From positions 5,532,763 through 5,596,762 of the forward strand of contig NW_004955480.1 of NCBI RefSeq assembly GCF_000276665.1: a stretch of DNA of 64,000 nucleotides, read 5' to 3'. The notes beneath the pieces are model-generated. The model was not told where the DNA came from and searched no databases. It worked only from the letters and a program-made list of their open reading frames with translations. Of the stretch, positions 44,763 to 56,529 are shown one piece after another; position 1 is the first letter of the stretch; every line of letters begins with the position of its first letter. Source of the stretch: Chinchilla lanigera (lineage: Eukaryota > Chordata > Mammalia > Rodentia > Chinchillidae). The position numbers were made by a program, and so were the translations under genes.

Positions 44763-44957
44763 TTCTTTTTGCATATGTGTGTGGTACCGGGAATTGAACT
44801 CAGGACCTTCACACTGAGCTCCATCATCAACTTCTTTTTTATTTTTTTATTTTGAGACAAGGGCTTCCTAAGTCATTAAATTGACCAGACTGAGCTTGAA
44901 ATTACAATCAGGCCTCAGCTAAACAAAGTGATTGGTTTACAGGTGGGCACCACCTGG
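44763..44957 (-). mobile_element. B1-dID dimeric SINE
   Basis: Reverse orientation: T-rich tail, ID half (TGGTACCGGGAATTGAACTCAGG to ACTGAGCT), a linker TTTTTTATTTTTTTATTTTGAGAC, then the B1 half ending GGTGGGCACCACCTGG. Second dimer of this class in the window, supporting the lineage inference. Confidence 0.85.
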
Positions 44958-45324
44958 TCTTTCTTCTTTATAAATTACCTGGTCCCAACTATTTTGTTAA
45001 AACAACAAAAGTGTGCTATCATGCAAAAATATATAATGTACTTTAGTTATAATGTGGTCATAATGCAAAAAATGAAAACAAATCTATCAAAAGGTACATG
45101 TTTCTTACCATGAAATACATAACATACTAACAGTGTTCAAACATAAAGTCCAATAATTTATTGGTAAAAATGTGCCTGACATTCATTTCAAAATTATATT
45201 TTGAGGTATATGCCTACAAAATTGGTGAAATCTTTTCACTCTTCTATGTAAAATATAGTATATAATATTTATTCGTCTGTATTAAATAATTTGAAAATAT
45301 TGCAACTCCAATAGTAAAAGACCT
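44958..45324. other. Unassigned AT-rich DNA
   Basis: No element or exon recognised. Confidence 0.35.
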
Positions 45325-45640
45325 AATCAAAAAAGAGGCAACCATAATGAATAGAAACTTCTCAGAAAAACAAGCACAAATGGCCAATAAACTCATGAAA
45401 AAATGTTCAACATTACTGGCCTTTACAGAAATGCAAATAAAAAAAAACACTGATATACTATTTTATTCCAGAAAGAATGACTATTATTCATAAGTTAAAT
45501 AATAACATGCTGATATGGATATGGGGAAAAAGGAACTCTTCTACATTGTTGGTAGGCATATAAACTATTACAATCACTATAGAAGTCAGTGTGAATATTC
45601 CTCAAAGAATTAAAAATAGAAATCCCATTTGACGCAATTT
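45325..45640 (+). mobile_element. L1 ORF2 3'-region fragment
   Basis: Sense L1 ORF2 landmarks: AGGCAACCATAATGAATAG, ACTTCTCAGAAAAACAAGC, ATGTTCAACATTACTGGCC, ATGCAAATAAAAAAAAACAC, GGAACTCTTCTACATTGTTGG and AAGAATTAAAAATAGAAATCCC. It corresponds to the C-terminal part of ORF2, downstream of the reverse transcriptase domain, and is full of stops. Confidence 0.8.
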
Positions 45641-47400
45641 TTTCCTCCTAGGGCTTTGTTTTTTCTTGCTGTTGTTCTATTCTTTCAGCCAATCTATGGC
45701 TTTTGATCAGAGAATTTAGCTCATCTATATTTAAAGTAATTGTTGATGCAAACTGACTTGCTATGGCTATTTTCTTAGTACTTTTCCTGAATGTCTTATA
45801 AAAATTTCCCCTTGGATTCTCTCTTACTGATTTAAGTTTAGCTCAATTTTTTGGTAATGGGTAGCATTCTGGTTCTTTTACCATTTTCTTTCAGTTGTCT
45901 TCTGATTTCCTTTTATGAACATGACATAGATTTTGGGGGATAGGGCGTTTACCATGTTGGTTGTGTAGAATTTCCTAAAGCTATAACAATCTATTTTAAA
46001 CTTACAATAAATTAAATTGTGTACGAAACTGTAGTTCTTACCAACTCCACTTCTCAATTTTTGTGATTGATGTCATAATTTGTGTCTTTTTTATGTCTGT
46101 ACTGTTAATGTAGATTTACAGCTGTTTTTGTGCTTTGGTTTTTAAATCCTATAAGAGTTATGAAACACAATTAAATAATACAATTTTTCATATTACATGA
46201 ATACAGTGTATTTATCTTCAAAACTGTATACTTTGTGTCACTTTATTACCTTTAGCATTGCTTTTAGAGTTTGTCTAGTGATAATAAATTCCTTCAGCTT
46301 TTATGTATCTAAGAGTGTCTTAATTTCTTCCTCATTTTTGAAGGGTGGTTTTTTGAGGTAGAGTATTCCTTAAATTTTTTTGTTCTCTTCTCACACTTTA
46401 AATATATCCCATAGTTTCTAACATGCTATTTCTGCTGAATTACATGCTAATGATCTTAAGGAGGCTCCATGGAAAGATGAAGTACCTTTCTCTTACTGCT
46501 TTCATAATTTTTGTCTTTAACATTCAACATTTTGCTTATGTATTTGAGTGTAGGTCTCTTTGAGAATTTTCTATCTCAATTTTATCAAACTTAATAAAAT
46601 TTATGTTCAGCTTTTTGCTCTAATTTAAAAAGTTGTTGGTAATTTTTCCTCAAATACCCTGTAACCCTTTCTCTCTTAAGTCTCATACTGGGATTCTTAG
46701 AATGTATATATTAGTTCCCTTAATCATTTACCATAAATCCTTAATTTAGGTTTACTCTCCCTTATTCATTTTTCTTTTTGTTTTTAAGACTCAAAGATTT
46801 CAAATAATCTTACTTCAAATTCATTACTTTGCTTATTCATATTTTCTATTAAGCATATTTAGAGAATTTGCTAAATTAACTATTGCATTTTTCAACTCTA
46901 GAATTTCATGCTTAGTTTTATAATTTCCTATCATTGATTTTTAATGTTGTTTATACATACTTTTAATTTTTTTTTTTTAGATAGGGTCTTGGTATGTAGC
47001 CCAGGCTGGCCTTGAACACACAATGTAGCCCAGGTTGTCCTGGCATTTGAATAGACCTTTCTGCCTCAGCCTCCAGAGTGCTGGGATTAATGATAGGCAT
47101 GCATATTCAGCCTATCATTTTTAAATTTTTGCTTAGTTTTCTGTATCTGTTCCCCTTGTTTACTGGGTATATTTCTGACAGTAGCTTTTCAATTATTGTT
47201 AAGTAATTCAAAAGCCTTGCTTCTTTAGAATCTGCTCCTGCACCCTATTATTTTGTTTCTTTAAATGGTCTGTTTCTATCTTTCTCTCCATATTGGTAAC
47301 TCTTTTTGTGAAAATTCAGCATTTACAAATCCTTTTTAGGCTTCATGGAAAAATATCAGTATGGGAAGATGTATGAATTTGTACATGGGTTTTCACTGCA
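45641..47400 (-). mobile_element. L1M-like fragment, antisense, interrupted by B1
   Basis: Word order matches an old mammalian LINE1 segment read backwards: TAATTGTTGATGC, CTTCAGCTTTTATGTATCTAAG, CTTCCTCATTTTTGAAGG, ATTTTCTATCTC, and AATACCCTGTAACCC. The B1 at 46967-47112 inserted later. The part of L1 represented is uncertain and the adjacent sense fragment at 45325 is a separate or rearranged copy. Confidence 0.5.
46967..47112 (-). mobile_element. B1 SINE with internal duplication
   Basis: TAGATAGGGTCTTGGTATGTAG, CCCAGGCTGGCCTTGAACACA, then the duplicated CAATGTAGCCCAGGTTGTCC module, CTTTCTGCCTCAGCCTCCAGAG and TGCTGGGATTAATGATAGGC. Confidence 0.9.
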
Positions 47401-49295
47401 TTTCCTTCAGAGTCCTAAATCCCTGAAATGAGAGTCCTAGAACCCCAGGTAATTGTGTTATATTTCTCAACCCATAGATTTTTGCAGTTAGGCAGTTCCA
47501 CGTTCTGCAAAGCCTTCCGTGCTTTCACATACAGCAGACCTTATTACTGCTTTCAGCAGTCTCAAACCAACTATCCACATGATGCCACAGATCTCACCAG
47601 TAGTTGGAGTTAAGCAAGACAGAAAGCATTCCCTCAAGAAGCCTACTGGAAAACCAGAATAAATAGTCTAAGCAAGTGTTATTAATTCCCTTTTGTCTGT
47701 TGGGAGGAACCAGAAATTGAGTAATTTCTGTGTAGATTGGCGCATACTTCTTCTGGTTTCCTACCATTTTGAATGCACCTTATTCTTGGTTGGATGTTCA
47801 CTTGGCTGTTGTATCATGCATGATTTCTAGAATTCCTGGAAAGTCAGATTTGCTCTGCAGATTGCTGTACAATTAGTACTTATATTGGAGAAAGATGGTC
47901 TGGTCTATGGTCTGGGTGACAACACTTTCTCTGAAGAATTTTTTCACTATCATTTGATTACTGAAAGGCTATAGTTCAGTTATTCTGCACATAACAATAC
48001 TAGCAAATTTCGACAACTAAATCTTACATTTCAGAAAATATTATAATTTATTTAGACACGGCAAAAGTGCTTTAGGGTTTATTTTGACACAATTTTGTTT
48101 ATGGATAGAATAAATCCAAGTACCTAAACCAAAATAAATCCAGGATTTCTATTTCATTAACATTTTAATTCTGCATGAGTTTCTTACTGTAACATTGAGC
48201 TCTACCCAAATTAATATTGGTATTATCAAAACAACACAAATAATGTTTTATTCAATATTGGTCTTACAAATTTGAAAGAGCCAGGATCATTTTAGTCATT
48301 TTTAATGGAACAAGTTAAATAATTTGCTTCGATTATATTATTTGAGATTTTTAAAAAGTAAACAATTATTAGAATTTATCTAATTTTCTTCTTGAGGAAT
48401 TACATGACAGTTAAAATAAGTCATCTGTTTGCAAAATGTTATTTCTGCTAAATTGAGCAAAACATATCAAAGCTATAGTGTATTTTTCCTACCTCAAAAG
48501 GAAACTCTTAATTGAAATAAACAAAATCAACTGAAAACATTTTAGTCTAACTGGAGAATGATTGTTCCCAAGCTGGTATACAAATACACCTCCTGCTACT
48601 ACATTACTAATTTTTCCCGTTCCAGAACAGTTTATTAAAATAAATATTGACTTTTGAGTTAGTGGCTTATTCTTTAGCAGGTTTGTGTCTTATGCTTTTT
48701 CCTGTACCCAATAATATCACTACCACTTTGTGACTGGTGGTAAATGGCAAAAGATTTTGTGCAAATAAAATGTTTTTCAAAACCCCCCTCAAATGTACTT
48801 GATTTTCAGTGTTTATTTCCAACACAGTTAACTGCTAAATGGAAAAACATGGCAAAGCAATAAAAGGAACATGTGTGACAAACAATAACAAACCAAAGTA
48901 GCAAAGAGTTCAAGCTACTTTAAATATGCCCTAGGACAATTCTGCTCAGCTATTCTTTCTTATACATATTTTATGTAAATATAATCCTAAATTATCTTTT
49001 ATGACCTGCTGGCTGATTGGCTGGAATTTTTGTGTCTGACAGATCACAACATTAACCATGATACCATTGGTTGCCATCGGACATGATATATAGAAGTTAA
49101 CTCAGATGTCAAAGAAAAAAACCTTATTTTATCAGTCTGTAACCTACAGTTGGTTTGAATAGTGTTAAGAAAAAAGAAGTTATCACTGACATTTTTCAGA
49201 TTTAATTATACATTAGAGAAAAAATCTGTTTATTGCACATGCATTATCATAACAGAAGATGAAAGTACAAAGAGAATTTATTTCAAACATACTTT
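47401..49295. other. Unassigned AT-rich DNA
   Basis: Nearly 1.9 kb without a recognised repeat or exon. It may contain old LINE remnants or single-copy DNA. Confidence 0.35.
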
Positions 49296-49297
49296 AC

Positions 49298-49336
<39 letters not shown>
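49296..49336. repeat. Compound (TA)n(GA)n microsatellite
   Basis: (TA) run passing directly into about 12 GA units. Confidence 0.95.
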
Positions 49337-50420
49337 TTTATGGATTAATAAGCATAGGCTGTCTTGGAGCTATCTTGGGAGGTCTCAACCAGTTAGTAAA
49401 AACATAGTCTCAAGTTGTTTCTTTTTTAGCCAACAGCATTTTTTTTTTCTAACCAAAATCCAAGAGTAGAGAGAAGCAGGTTACCTGTCTAAAAGAGTCA
49501 TAGTCTTCTGAGAAAGACACTAATATCAAGCTTTTATTTATGGAGCAATAGAACATCAAATATCCATGAAGTTCTACTACTGCATAAGATGATGTTGAGT
49601 ATTAATGTTTGGCTGGTATCCTTGAAGTGAAATGGAATTTGGTGCTTAACTCTTTGGAATACTTAAATTCTACATTTTGATTGAAACTGCTTGGAATTGC
49701 ACTGCAAATAGCATAAAGATATCTTGGACTAAAGATAAAGATTCAAATTTGACAAAAGTTTAAAGAAAGCTGAGTTATAACAAACCACCAGTACTAAGTT
49801 ACAGTTACATCCTTCTGTGTAGTAGGATGATAGTGAAGACGATATACTTTGTCAACAGTTTCAAAAGAAGGATTTCTAACGCTTTTACCCAAAAAATTAA
49901 TAAATGAAGTAGATATGGTTATACTGAATTGAGCATTATATATCTATGCATGTATCAAAACATTGCATGGGATTCCAGCAATATGTACAGTTTTTATGTG
50001 TGAATTATTTTTTAATTTTCATATAAATAATAATGATAACAACCCACAGGCCTATCTACCAGTTTAGGGATCTCAAGAAGAAAAGCAGAAACTAAGTGAA
50101 AAACATAAAGCAAAGATTAAAGCCTTAATATAATGCTTGTCTAGACTTCTAAAAGTTTTTTAAAATGAGACAATGCTTGTATATGACAAAGGTTGAAAAA
50201 GCTATGGAACTGGAACTTGGTTTAAGTACTGTACAGGAAAGGGAAGAAATGATTCAGGAAAATGAATAACAAAGAAAGAAGCAGATTTTACTTGCAGCAC
50301 TTGAAACACTGTAGGCTGATGTGTAAGTACGCTGAGAGTTGCCCAAGACACACTGCAGATTTCTTGCTAATCCGAGTTCCAGAAGAAGAGAAATAATTTC
50401 AAGTTGAAATTGTTACAGAC
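49337..50420. other. Unassigned AT-rich DNA
   Basis: No element or exon recognised. Confidence 0.35.
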
Positions 50421-50520
50421 TGGGCTGGGGATTTAGCTCAGCAACAAAAGCACCTGCCTGGCAAACGCAAGGTCATGAGTTTGGTTCCCGGTACCAGAGA
50501 AAAACCAAAAAAAAAGAAAA
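50421..50520 (+). mobile_element. Young ID SINE with 15-bp target-site duplication
   Basis: TGGGCTGGGGATTTAGCTCAGC head, ACCTGCCTGGCAAACGC, GAGTTTGGTTCCCGG, TACCAGAG and a tail AAAAACCAAAAAAAAAG. Flanking repeat GAAATTGTTACAGAC at 50406-50420 and 50521-50535 is exact. Confidence 0.96.
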
Positions 50521-50659
50521 GAAATTGTTACAGACATTTAGGTTATTTTCATATCTTGGTTTTTTTAAATAATACTAAAATTAACATGTAAATACAGATT
50601 GCTTTTTGCTAGTAATGCTGAAATTGACATGTAAGTACAGATATCTCTTAATGATTCTG

Positions 50660-51560
50660 GTCTAAATATTTTTGAATATGTACTCAAGACTGGCATTGTT
50701 GGAGAATATGGTATCTCTTTTTCTAATTTCCTTAAACATCTACATACTGCTTTCCATAGAAATTGTACCATCTTACAGATACTGCCAGCAGCACACAGGA
50801 TTCCAATTTCTTCATATCACACCAACATTATTATTGTGTGTGTGTTTCATAATAATCTTAAAAAATGTGAGGTTGTAGCTCATGGTTTATAATTTTATTT
50901 ACCTGGTTATCTATTTGTCTATTTCAATGTATATGTCTTCTTTGAGGAAGATCAACTTAAATTCTTGATCCACTTCTGAATTGGGATACTTACAGAATTT
51001 TTAGGCAATTAAATCATCAAATTTTCATATACATTAGTAATATAAGAACCTCTTTTCAGACATCTGGTTTACAAATAGTTTCTCCCATTCTGTATGTTGC
51101 TTTTCACTTTGTTGGTTTTTTTCCTTGCTATGCTGAAGTTTTTAGTTCAATACAATCCCACTAAATGAATGGGTAAAGAAGATGTATTATATACATACAA
51201 TGGAATATTATTCAGCTTTAAAAAGAAAAGAAATCCTGCCCTATGTGACTAAAGAGATGAAGAAAATTTTAGTAAGTATAATAGACCAATTAGAGAAGGG
51301 TGACTGTTACATGATCACACTTACAGGAGATACCCAACATAGTCAAATATTGCAAGGAATAATAGGTTGGTAACCACAGACTGTGGGGAAACTGAAGTGG
51401 GAAGTTTTTGTTTAATGTTTACTGACTTTATTTTGAAAGATAAAAAGTGTTCTGCAGATTGCACAAGAATGTGAATATACTTAACATTACTGAAGTATGT
51501 ATTCAAAAGTAGTCAAGATGACAAATGCCACATTATATGTATTTGTATCACAATAAAATA
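50660..51560 (+). mobile_element. L1 with 5' inversion (twin-priming structure)
   Basis: Bases 50660-51155 are antisense to ORF2: TACTGCTTTCCATAG, GTCTTCTTTGAGGAAG, CTTTTCAGACATCTGG, CTCCCATTCTGTATGTTGC, TTTTAGTTCAATACAATCCC. From about 51157 the strand flips to sense: AATGGGTAAAGAAG, CAATGGAATATTATTCAGC, AAATCCTGCCC, GGTTGGTAACCACAG, then the 3' UTR AAAGTGTTCTGCAG, GCACAAGAATGTGAATATAC and a final CACAATAAAATA. This is a 5'-truncated L1 with its 5' portion inverted. Confidence 0.8.
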
Positions 51561-51615
51561 TCCTGTCAGTTATTCAGCACTATACACATTTTTGCTTTGT
51601 TGTATAGTATCACAT

Positions 51616-51713
51616 TTTTGTTGTTGTTCTTTTTTTTCTGATACTGGGAATTGAACTCACAACCTTGCGCTTGCCAGGCAGGTGCTATGCCACTGAGCTA
51701 AACCCCCAGCCCC
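51616..51713 (-). mobile_element. Young ID SINE, minus strand, with target-site duplication
   Basis: T-rich tail, TACTGGGAATTGAACTCAC, TTGCGCTTGCCAGGCAGG, CACTGAGCTAAACCCCCAGCCCC. Flanking repeat AGTATCACAT at 51606-51615 and 51714-51723. Confidence 0.95.
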
Positions 51714-51723
51714 AGTATCACAT

Positions 51724-53829
51724 AAACATTAGAAAATTTTGAGGCTTAGAACAACTCAGTACTGCTCTATTTGCATATATTGTTCATAACAGAAACAATT
51801 ATTAGCCTACCCCACCCCTTTAACCTTGCCTTAGTGGTGGAAAATTCTCACAGGGACTTATTAAGGAGCTGTAATAAATACTTCCGCTCACTCTAATATA
51901 AACTGAGTTCTTTATGCTGCACAAAGTTTCGGGTTTGAACATGTGAGGATAGTACTAGTCAGTGCAAGATGCAATTATGAGCATAACTCAGACTAACTTC
52001 TGCTTGAAGTAAAAACCATTTTACTATTTTTCTCATTTGTATATTTTGCTTGTCTTGCACTTTTCACTTGGGAACATGTAAAATTACATGCATTTTAGTT
52101 TACAAAAGAAGTGTGGCATTTCCACCTTTTGATATAAAAACATTTATTAGTGTTTGAATGAAGCTTTTAAAAGCCAAAGCCGATTTAATTTGAAAACTAT
52201 GAATAAAAGATTTGCACTTAGATTAAATTTTTCTCTAAGGCACCTGTGCCTTCCCTTTATTGATCATTATGTTGCACAGGAAGCTGTGCTAATTCCCCGT
52301 GCTGCTATTTTGGTCAATGCTCATGTGAATTTATTCAGAGACACACTAGAATCTCTCAGTGGTTCAGGTATGGTTCAGCAGTCTGACCTCTTTTTCTTCT
52401 GTTTTTCTTTTTAGAGATTCTTACAGGTGGGAAGAAAAATGCACGTTTCACTTCATTTACATGACTTGGCCTTCATATAGGCAAAGACCTAAACTTTAGC
52501 CAAATTAAAAATTCAGGTTTACCTTAGATATTATGGCAAAATGAGTTTGTAATTTTCAATCTTGCTTCTACATGGAAAGCATAAAATCTTAAGTAATTAG
52601 AATTTTAGAAGAGATTTTAGAAAAAGGATTATGATGCTGTGAGTCAATATCCCCATGGAGTAAAGAAAGTTCTTAGTCTTCATCTCAAACCTAGGCTTTA
52701 AACTTAGGGCACTTAAGTTTTTGTCCTGGAAACTGGAGAAACAAAGTAGATGCATTTCTGTCTCTTGCTTGAAAAATTCAAGAGGAAAAGAGAGAGAAAG
52801 GAAAGACAGTTGAAATAGTGTCATAACAACAGCACTTTGTTAAGTACTTTTCTTACCTTTGAATGTAAGCTCCAAATGGCCAACTCCCATGAACTGCTAG
52901 TGACCCATGCCTGAGAGAATGAAAAGTAATGATAATTTCATTCGTTCATGTTCAGATGTTTTACCCAAGCCCTAATCATGTATTAACTACTTGACCTAGC
53001 TAAAATTTTGTCCTTCCCTAATCTTATTTATTTGTAAGGATATGATGTCCATAGCCTGTAGGCCAGAGAACCATCTACATTCCTGTGCTTAAAAATGACT
53101 GAATTTAAAATGGCTGCCTGAATTAACTGAGTACTACCTCCAACTTCATTATAATCTCATTTACATGTTAAGTGAACCACTTCCTACAGTGATACGACAG
53201 TTGACAAGTGCTATGACAATGACTAGAAAGAACCATAAAAAGAGTAAAAAGGTGGTACCTAAATTCCTAGAAAATTTCTCATTCCCAGAAAAGATATAAA
53301 TCTTCCTCCTTTTTATGAGGTTATCCCTCTCGTTCATTTATTCTACCCTGTAACTATAAGCAGGTCAAGAAGCTGATTATCAAGAGACTTCTGGGCAGCT
53401 GTCAGAGCTTAAGCAACAGTGATTCAACTTCTCTGAGACTCAGAATCCAGACACTGGAATATAATAACTTGAGGAAGAAAAAGGGAAAGGAGGTAGATTC
53501 CAGGGACCCAGAAAGGATCTGAAGGGAGAATTGGAACCTGCAGGGAAGGTAGAGATGGACCTCAACACAGAAAAAGGATATGACAAGCTGTACTTTGTTC
53601 CTGTACCCAGGCTGTCATTGTGAGAGAGCAAGCTTGAATCTACATAAACATAGTAAAAGTGGGGGAACCCAGAGGCCTCCCTGGAAAAATGCACCACTAG
53701 AATGGAGCAGTAGATGTTGTGAACTACAACAGCTGATGAATGACTCTAGTCCAAGAACCTGCTGAGTCCCCCAGAGAGGGCACTTGGCCATACAATATAA
53801 TATAATGTTGATTGTCTTAAGCTGTTCTA
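51724..53829. other. Unassigned DNA
   Basis: No firm element or exon over 2.1 kb. Bases 53400-53780 are slightly GC-richer with overlapping short frames on both strands and no recognised domain. They lie where the 3' LTR of the following provirus would be expected but do not resemble its 5' LTR. Confidence 0.35.
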
Positions 53830-53900
53830 CATCTGAGCCTTGCAAGAGGAGGGTCAGAGATTGTGTGGGCGTGGGCAGATATCCAACATTATATTATATT
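53794..53900. repeat. Inverted repeat, 17-bp perfect arms
   Basis: AATATAATATAATGTTG at 53794-53810 is exactly complementary to CAACATTATATTATATT at 53884-53900, with a 73-base spacer. Confidence 0.85.
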
Positions 53901-55408
53901 AGAAGCATAATATTTTGGCCCCCAAAGACTCAATCACATCCCTTTATGCAAAAGACATTTGAGTCCATCTCTAAGAGTTGCCAAGTCCTAACAGTTTCAG
54001 CATTGCTAAAAAGTCAAAGTCCCAAATCTCCTCCAAGATGTAGGACAAACTCTTAGCTGTGACCTGCTGCCCAAATGAAAAGTCATACACCTCCAACATT
54101 TAATGGCATAAGATAAACATTACCATTCCAAAGGGTACAAAGAAGGGGATACAAAGCATTGAGACCAAAGCAAGTCCAAAATCCAGCAGGGCTAACATTA
54201 TGTCCTATAATTCTAGGTCCAGCAACTAAAGAAATCGGTGGCACATGGTGAACTCCAAAGGACTTGCATAACTCCACCCTTATGGCACTTCTGGTGGTTA
54301 CAGCTCCCTCAGCATCTCTCTTAGGCCTGCTTTGCTCCCTCCTTGCAGCTTTCCTTAGATAATCCATGTTTCTGGCTTTTCTAAACTTCTGGGTTCTTCA
54401 ATGCACCTTTCATTTCACACTCATAGCTTCACACACTGCACTCTCAGGGGCACACTGCCTGGACCCCCAGGCCTTCTGAAATTGAGGTGGAAGCCTTCTT
54501 AACCTCAGAACTCTTGCATTCTGTATGCACCTAAAATGAGTGCCACATGGATGACACCAAGGTCCACTGCCAGATGGAGCAGTAGCCAGGCTTTCTTCTT
54601 TCTTGGGTGTAGATGTTGGGTGCTTGGATCATTGAGCACTCTGAACTTGATGCTGAAAAACAAATTCTCTGTGCCACCACCATTCTGGAACCTGGTGTGG
54701 ACACTGTCATTCTGGAATATGGTGCTCTGCAGCTTTCTCCTCAAAGCAAAGTCTTTCATCTTTTCAGGTTTGAGGCTGCAAAGGGTGGAGACTTACTGTT
54801 TTTTGTGATGTCCTCAAGCCATCTTTCACGTTTTCCTGTCCCTTCTCAGCAATCAAGATCTCCTCAACTCTATCTTTGCAGTCCACAGTTTTACTGGAGC
54901 TTCCTTTCTGGCCAAACTCACATTTTAAATCATCCTACTGGGCTCGTTGTGCTTGATTCTCAATATAAATCTGGCTAAAAACCCTCAGCAATAGTCACAC
55001 CAATGCCTCAATATTTGATTGCCTAGAAATTTCTTCTGCCAGGTTAATTAGCCCACCACCCTTAATCTTAGTCTCAGACATGGTCTTTGGACACAAGCAA
55101 AATGCAGACAAACCTTCTGCCAAGTCATAACATACATTGCCTGGAGTCCAGCACCCAATGTACTCTTTCTTCTCAGCAGAAACCTCCCAAGCCTGGTCTT
55201 TACTGCCAGGATTTCTATCAGCCTTCTGGTCTTATGAGCTTTGACTGGAATCTTCCAAACAGAACAACCAAAGGCATTCCAGCTCGACTCTTTCTAGTGA
55301 CATTCCTGAACCTTTCCAAACACTTCCCACAAGCCAGTTCCAAAGGCTCTTGAACCACATGCTTAGGTATATTGACAGCAATGGTCCCACTGTTCTGGTA
55401 CCAAATTC
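53830..55408 (-). mobile_element. MaLR internal region (minus strand), decayed
   Basis: Antisense MaLR internal landmarks: TTGAGTCCATCTCTAAGAG, CCAAATCTCCTCCAAGATG, GTCCAAAATCCAGCAGGGC, GAGGTGGAAGCCTTCTTAACC, TAGAAATTTCTTCTGCCAGG, GAACCTTTCCAAACACTTCCC, AGCCAGTTCCAAAGGCTC and CTGGTACCAAAT next to the LTR, where the primer-binding site lies. Colinear with 31066-32561. Frames up to 121 codons occur but are broken relative to any gag-like protein. No env. Inert fossil. Confidence 0.75.
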
Positions 55409-55755
55409 TGCCTTAGTTACTTTTCTCTCATTGCTGAGACAAAATACCCAACACCCAAATTAAAAAGGGAAAGGTTTATTTAGCTCACTGTTTATGGAGG
55501 TTTCAGTCCACACTTGGCTGACTCCAGGCAGGGTGGCACATGGCAGAGGGCAGCAGTTCATGGTGGTGGAAGACAGCAAAAACCACAAGAGCAAAAGGGG
55601 AAGGGAGCAAACTTCTTTTCCTTCCTTATATTGTATGCTGGCTGTTTGTCCATGCCCACACCATGTCCTCTTGCATAGACTCAGATGTAGAACTACTGAG
55701 TAACTTAGCCAAGCATCTAGACCCCTCAAGTTGACACAATGTACCAACCATAACA
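55409..55755 (-). mobile_element. MaLR 5' LTR (minus strand)
   Basis: Reverse-complement match to the LTR at 56530-56909: TTAGTTACTTTTCTCTCATTG, GACAAAATACCCAACACCC, GGAAAGGTTTATTTAGCTCAC, GGTTTCAGTCCACACTTGGC, GGTGGCACATGGCAGAGGGC, GCAGTTCATGGTGG, and CAACCATAACA as the reversed 5' TGTTATGGTTG end. It directly adjoins the internal region below it in coordinates. Confidence 0.8.
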
Positions 55756-56529
55756 AATGCAGCAAACAAATGTTAAAAAGTAGAAAATGAGAAGACATGG
55801 AAACAAGATGAAGCACCAGATGTCCAGTTCACTCAAGGTAAATCCAGAGGTTACTGGGCTGGAAGAAATCAAAAGGCACACAGCTGAAATTTCTGAAATA
55901 GTAGCAGAAGAAAGCAAGCGAGTGAGGCTCTAGAATAATAAAAAAAACAACTGGGAAGTATTTTCAAAAATAACTCAAGAGATGATGACCATGATGAAGA
56001 ACATCCTTAGTGAATCTGGAGTAGACATAGATTTTTAAAAAATAGAAGAGTTTAAGAAAGTGATGGAAACCATGAATACCCAACATAAGAAAGAACTGGA
56101 TTCCATAAAACAGGCTCAAACAGATATCCAGAAGATCAAAAATTTATTGGAAGTATATGCACCAAAATTAACCAACCTGAGGACACATCATCTGATCTAA
56201 AACACAAATTTGTGGTAAATGATCATCAAATAAAAGACATTAAAAATAGCAAGGGACCATGGAAAAATCAACCCAACAGCTGCTAGATGATGCAAAGAAG
56301 AATATCAGAAGATAGCACAAAGGACATTAAATACTTATTCATAGAAACAATGGCAGAAATCTTCCCAAGCATGGAAAAAGAATTTGACACACAGTAAGTG
56401 AGGAATACAAAGCTGCAATTAGCCATGATCAAAAAAATATTACACCAAGGCATATAATAGTCAGATTTCAGAAATTCAACACAAGAACAGAATATCAAAA
56501 ACTGTTAGAGGGAAAAAAAATAAACCACC
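55756..56529 (+). mobile_element. L1 ORF1-region fragment (left part)
   Basis: A-rich sense sequence with L1 ORF1-like repeats of lysine and glutamate codons: CAGCTGAAATTTCTGAAATAG, GAACTGGATTCCATAAAACAGG, AGATATCCAGAAGATC. It parallels the second L1 ORF1 at 59160-59835 (TACACACCTGAAATCTCTGAAATG, AGATATCCAGGAAATAAAAATC). Many stops. The LTR at 56530 interrupts it. Confidence 0.6.

Noticed and set aside
45325..47400. A third twin-primed L1 (sense block then antisense block)
   Set aside because: The order is sense ORF2 end followed by antisense upstream-type sequence, which does not match the inverted-5'-then-sense-3' arrangement; two separate fragments are more likely.
54613..54978. 121-codon plus-strand frame
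   Set aside because: It is antisense to the MaLR internal region, so it does not read the element's own coding strand.
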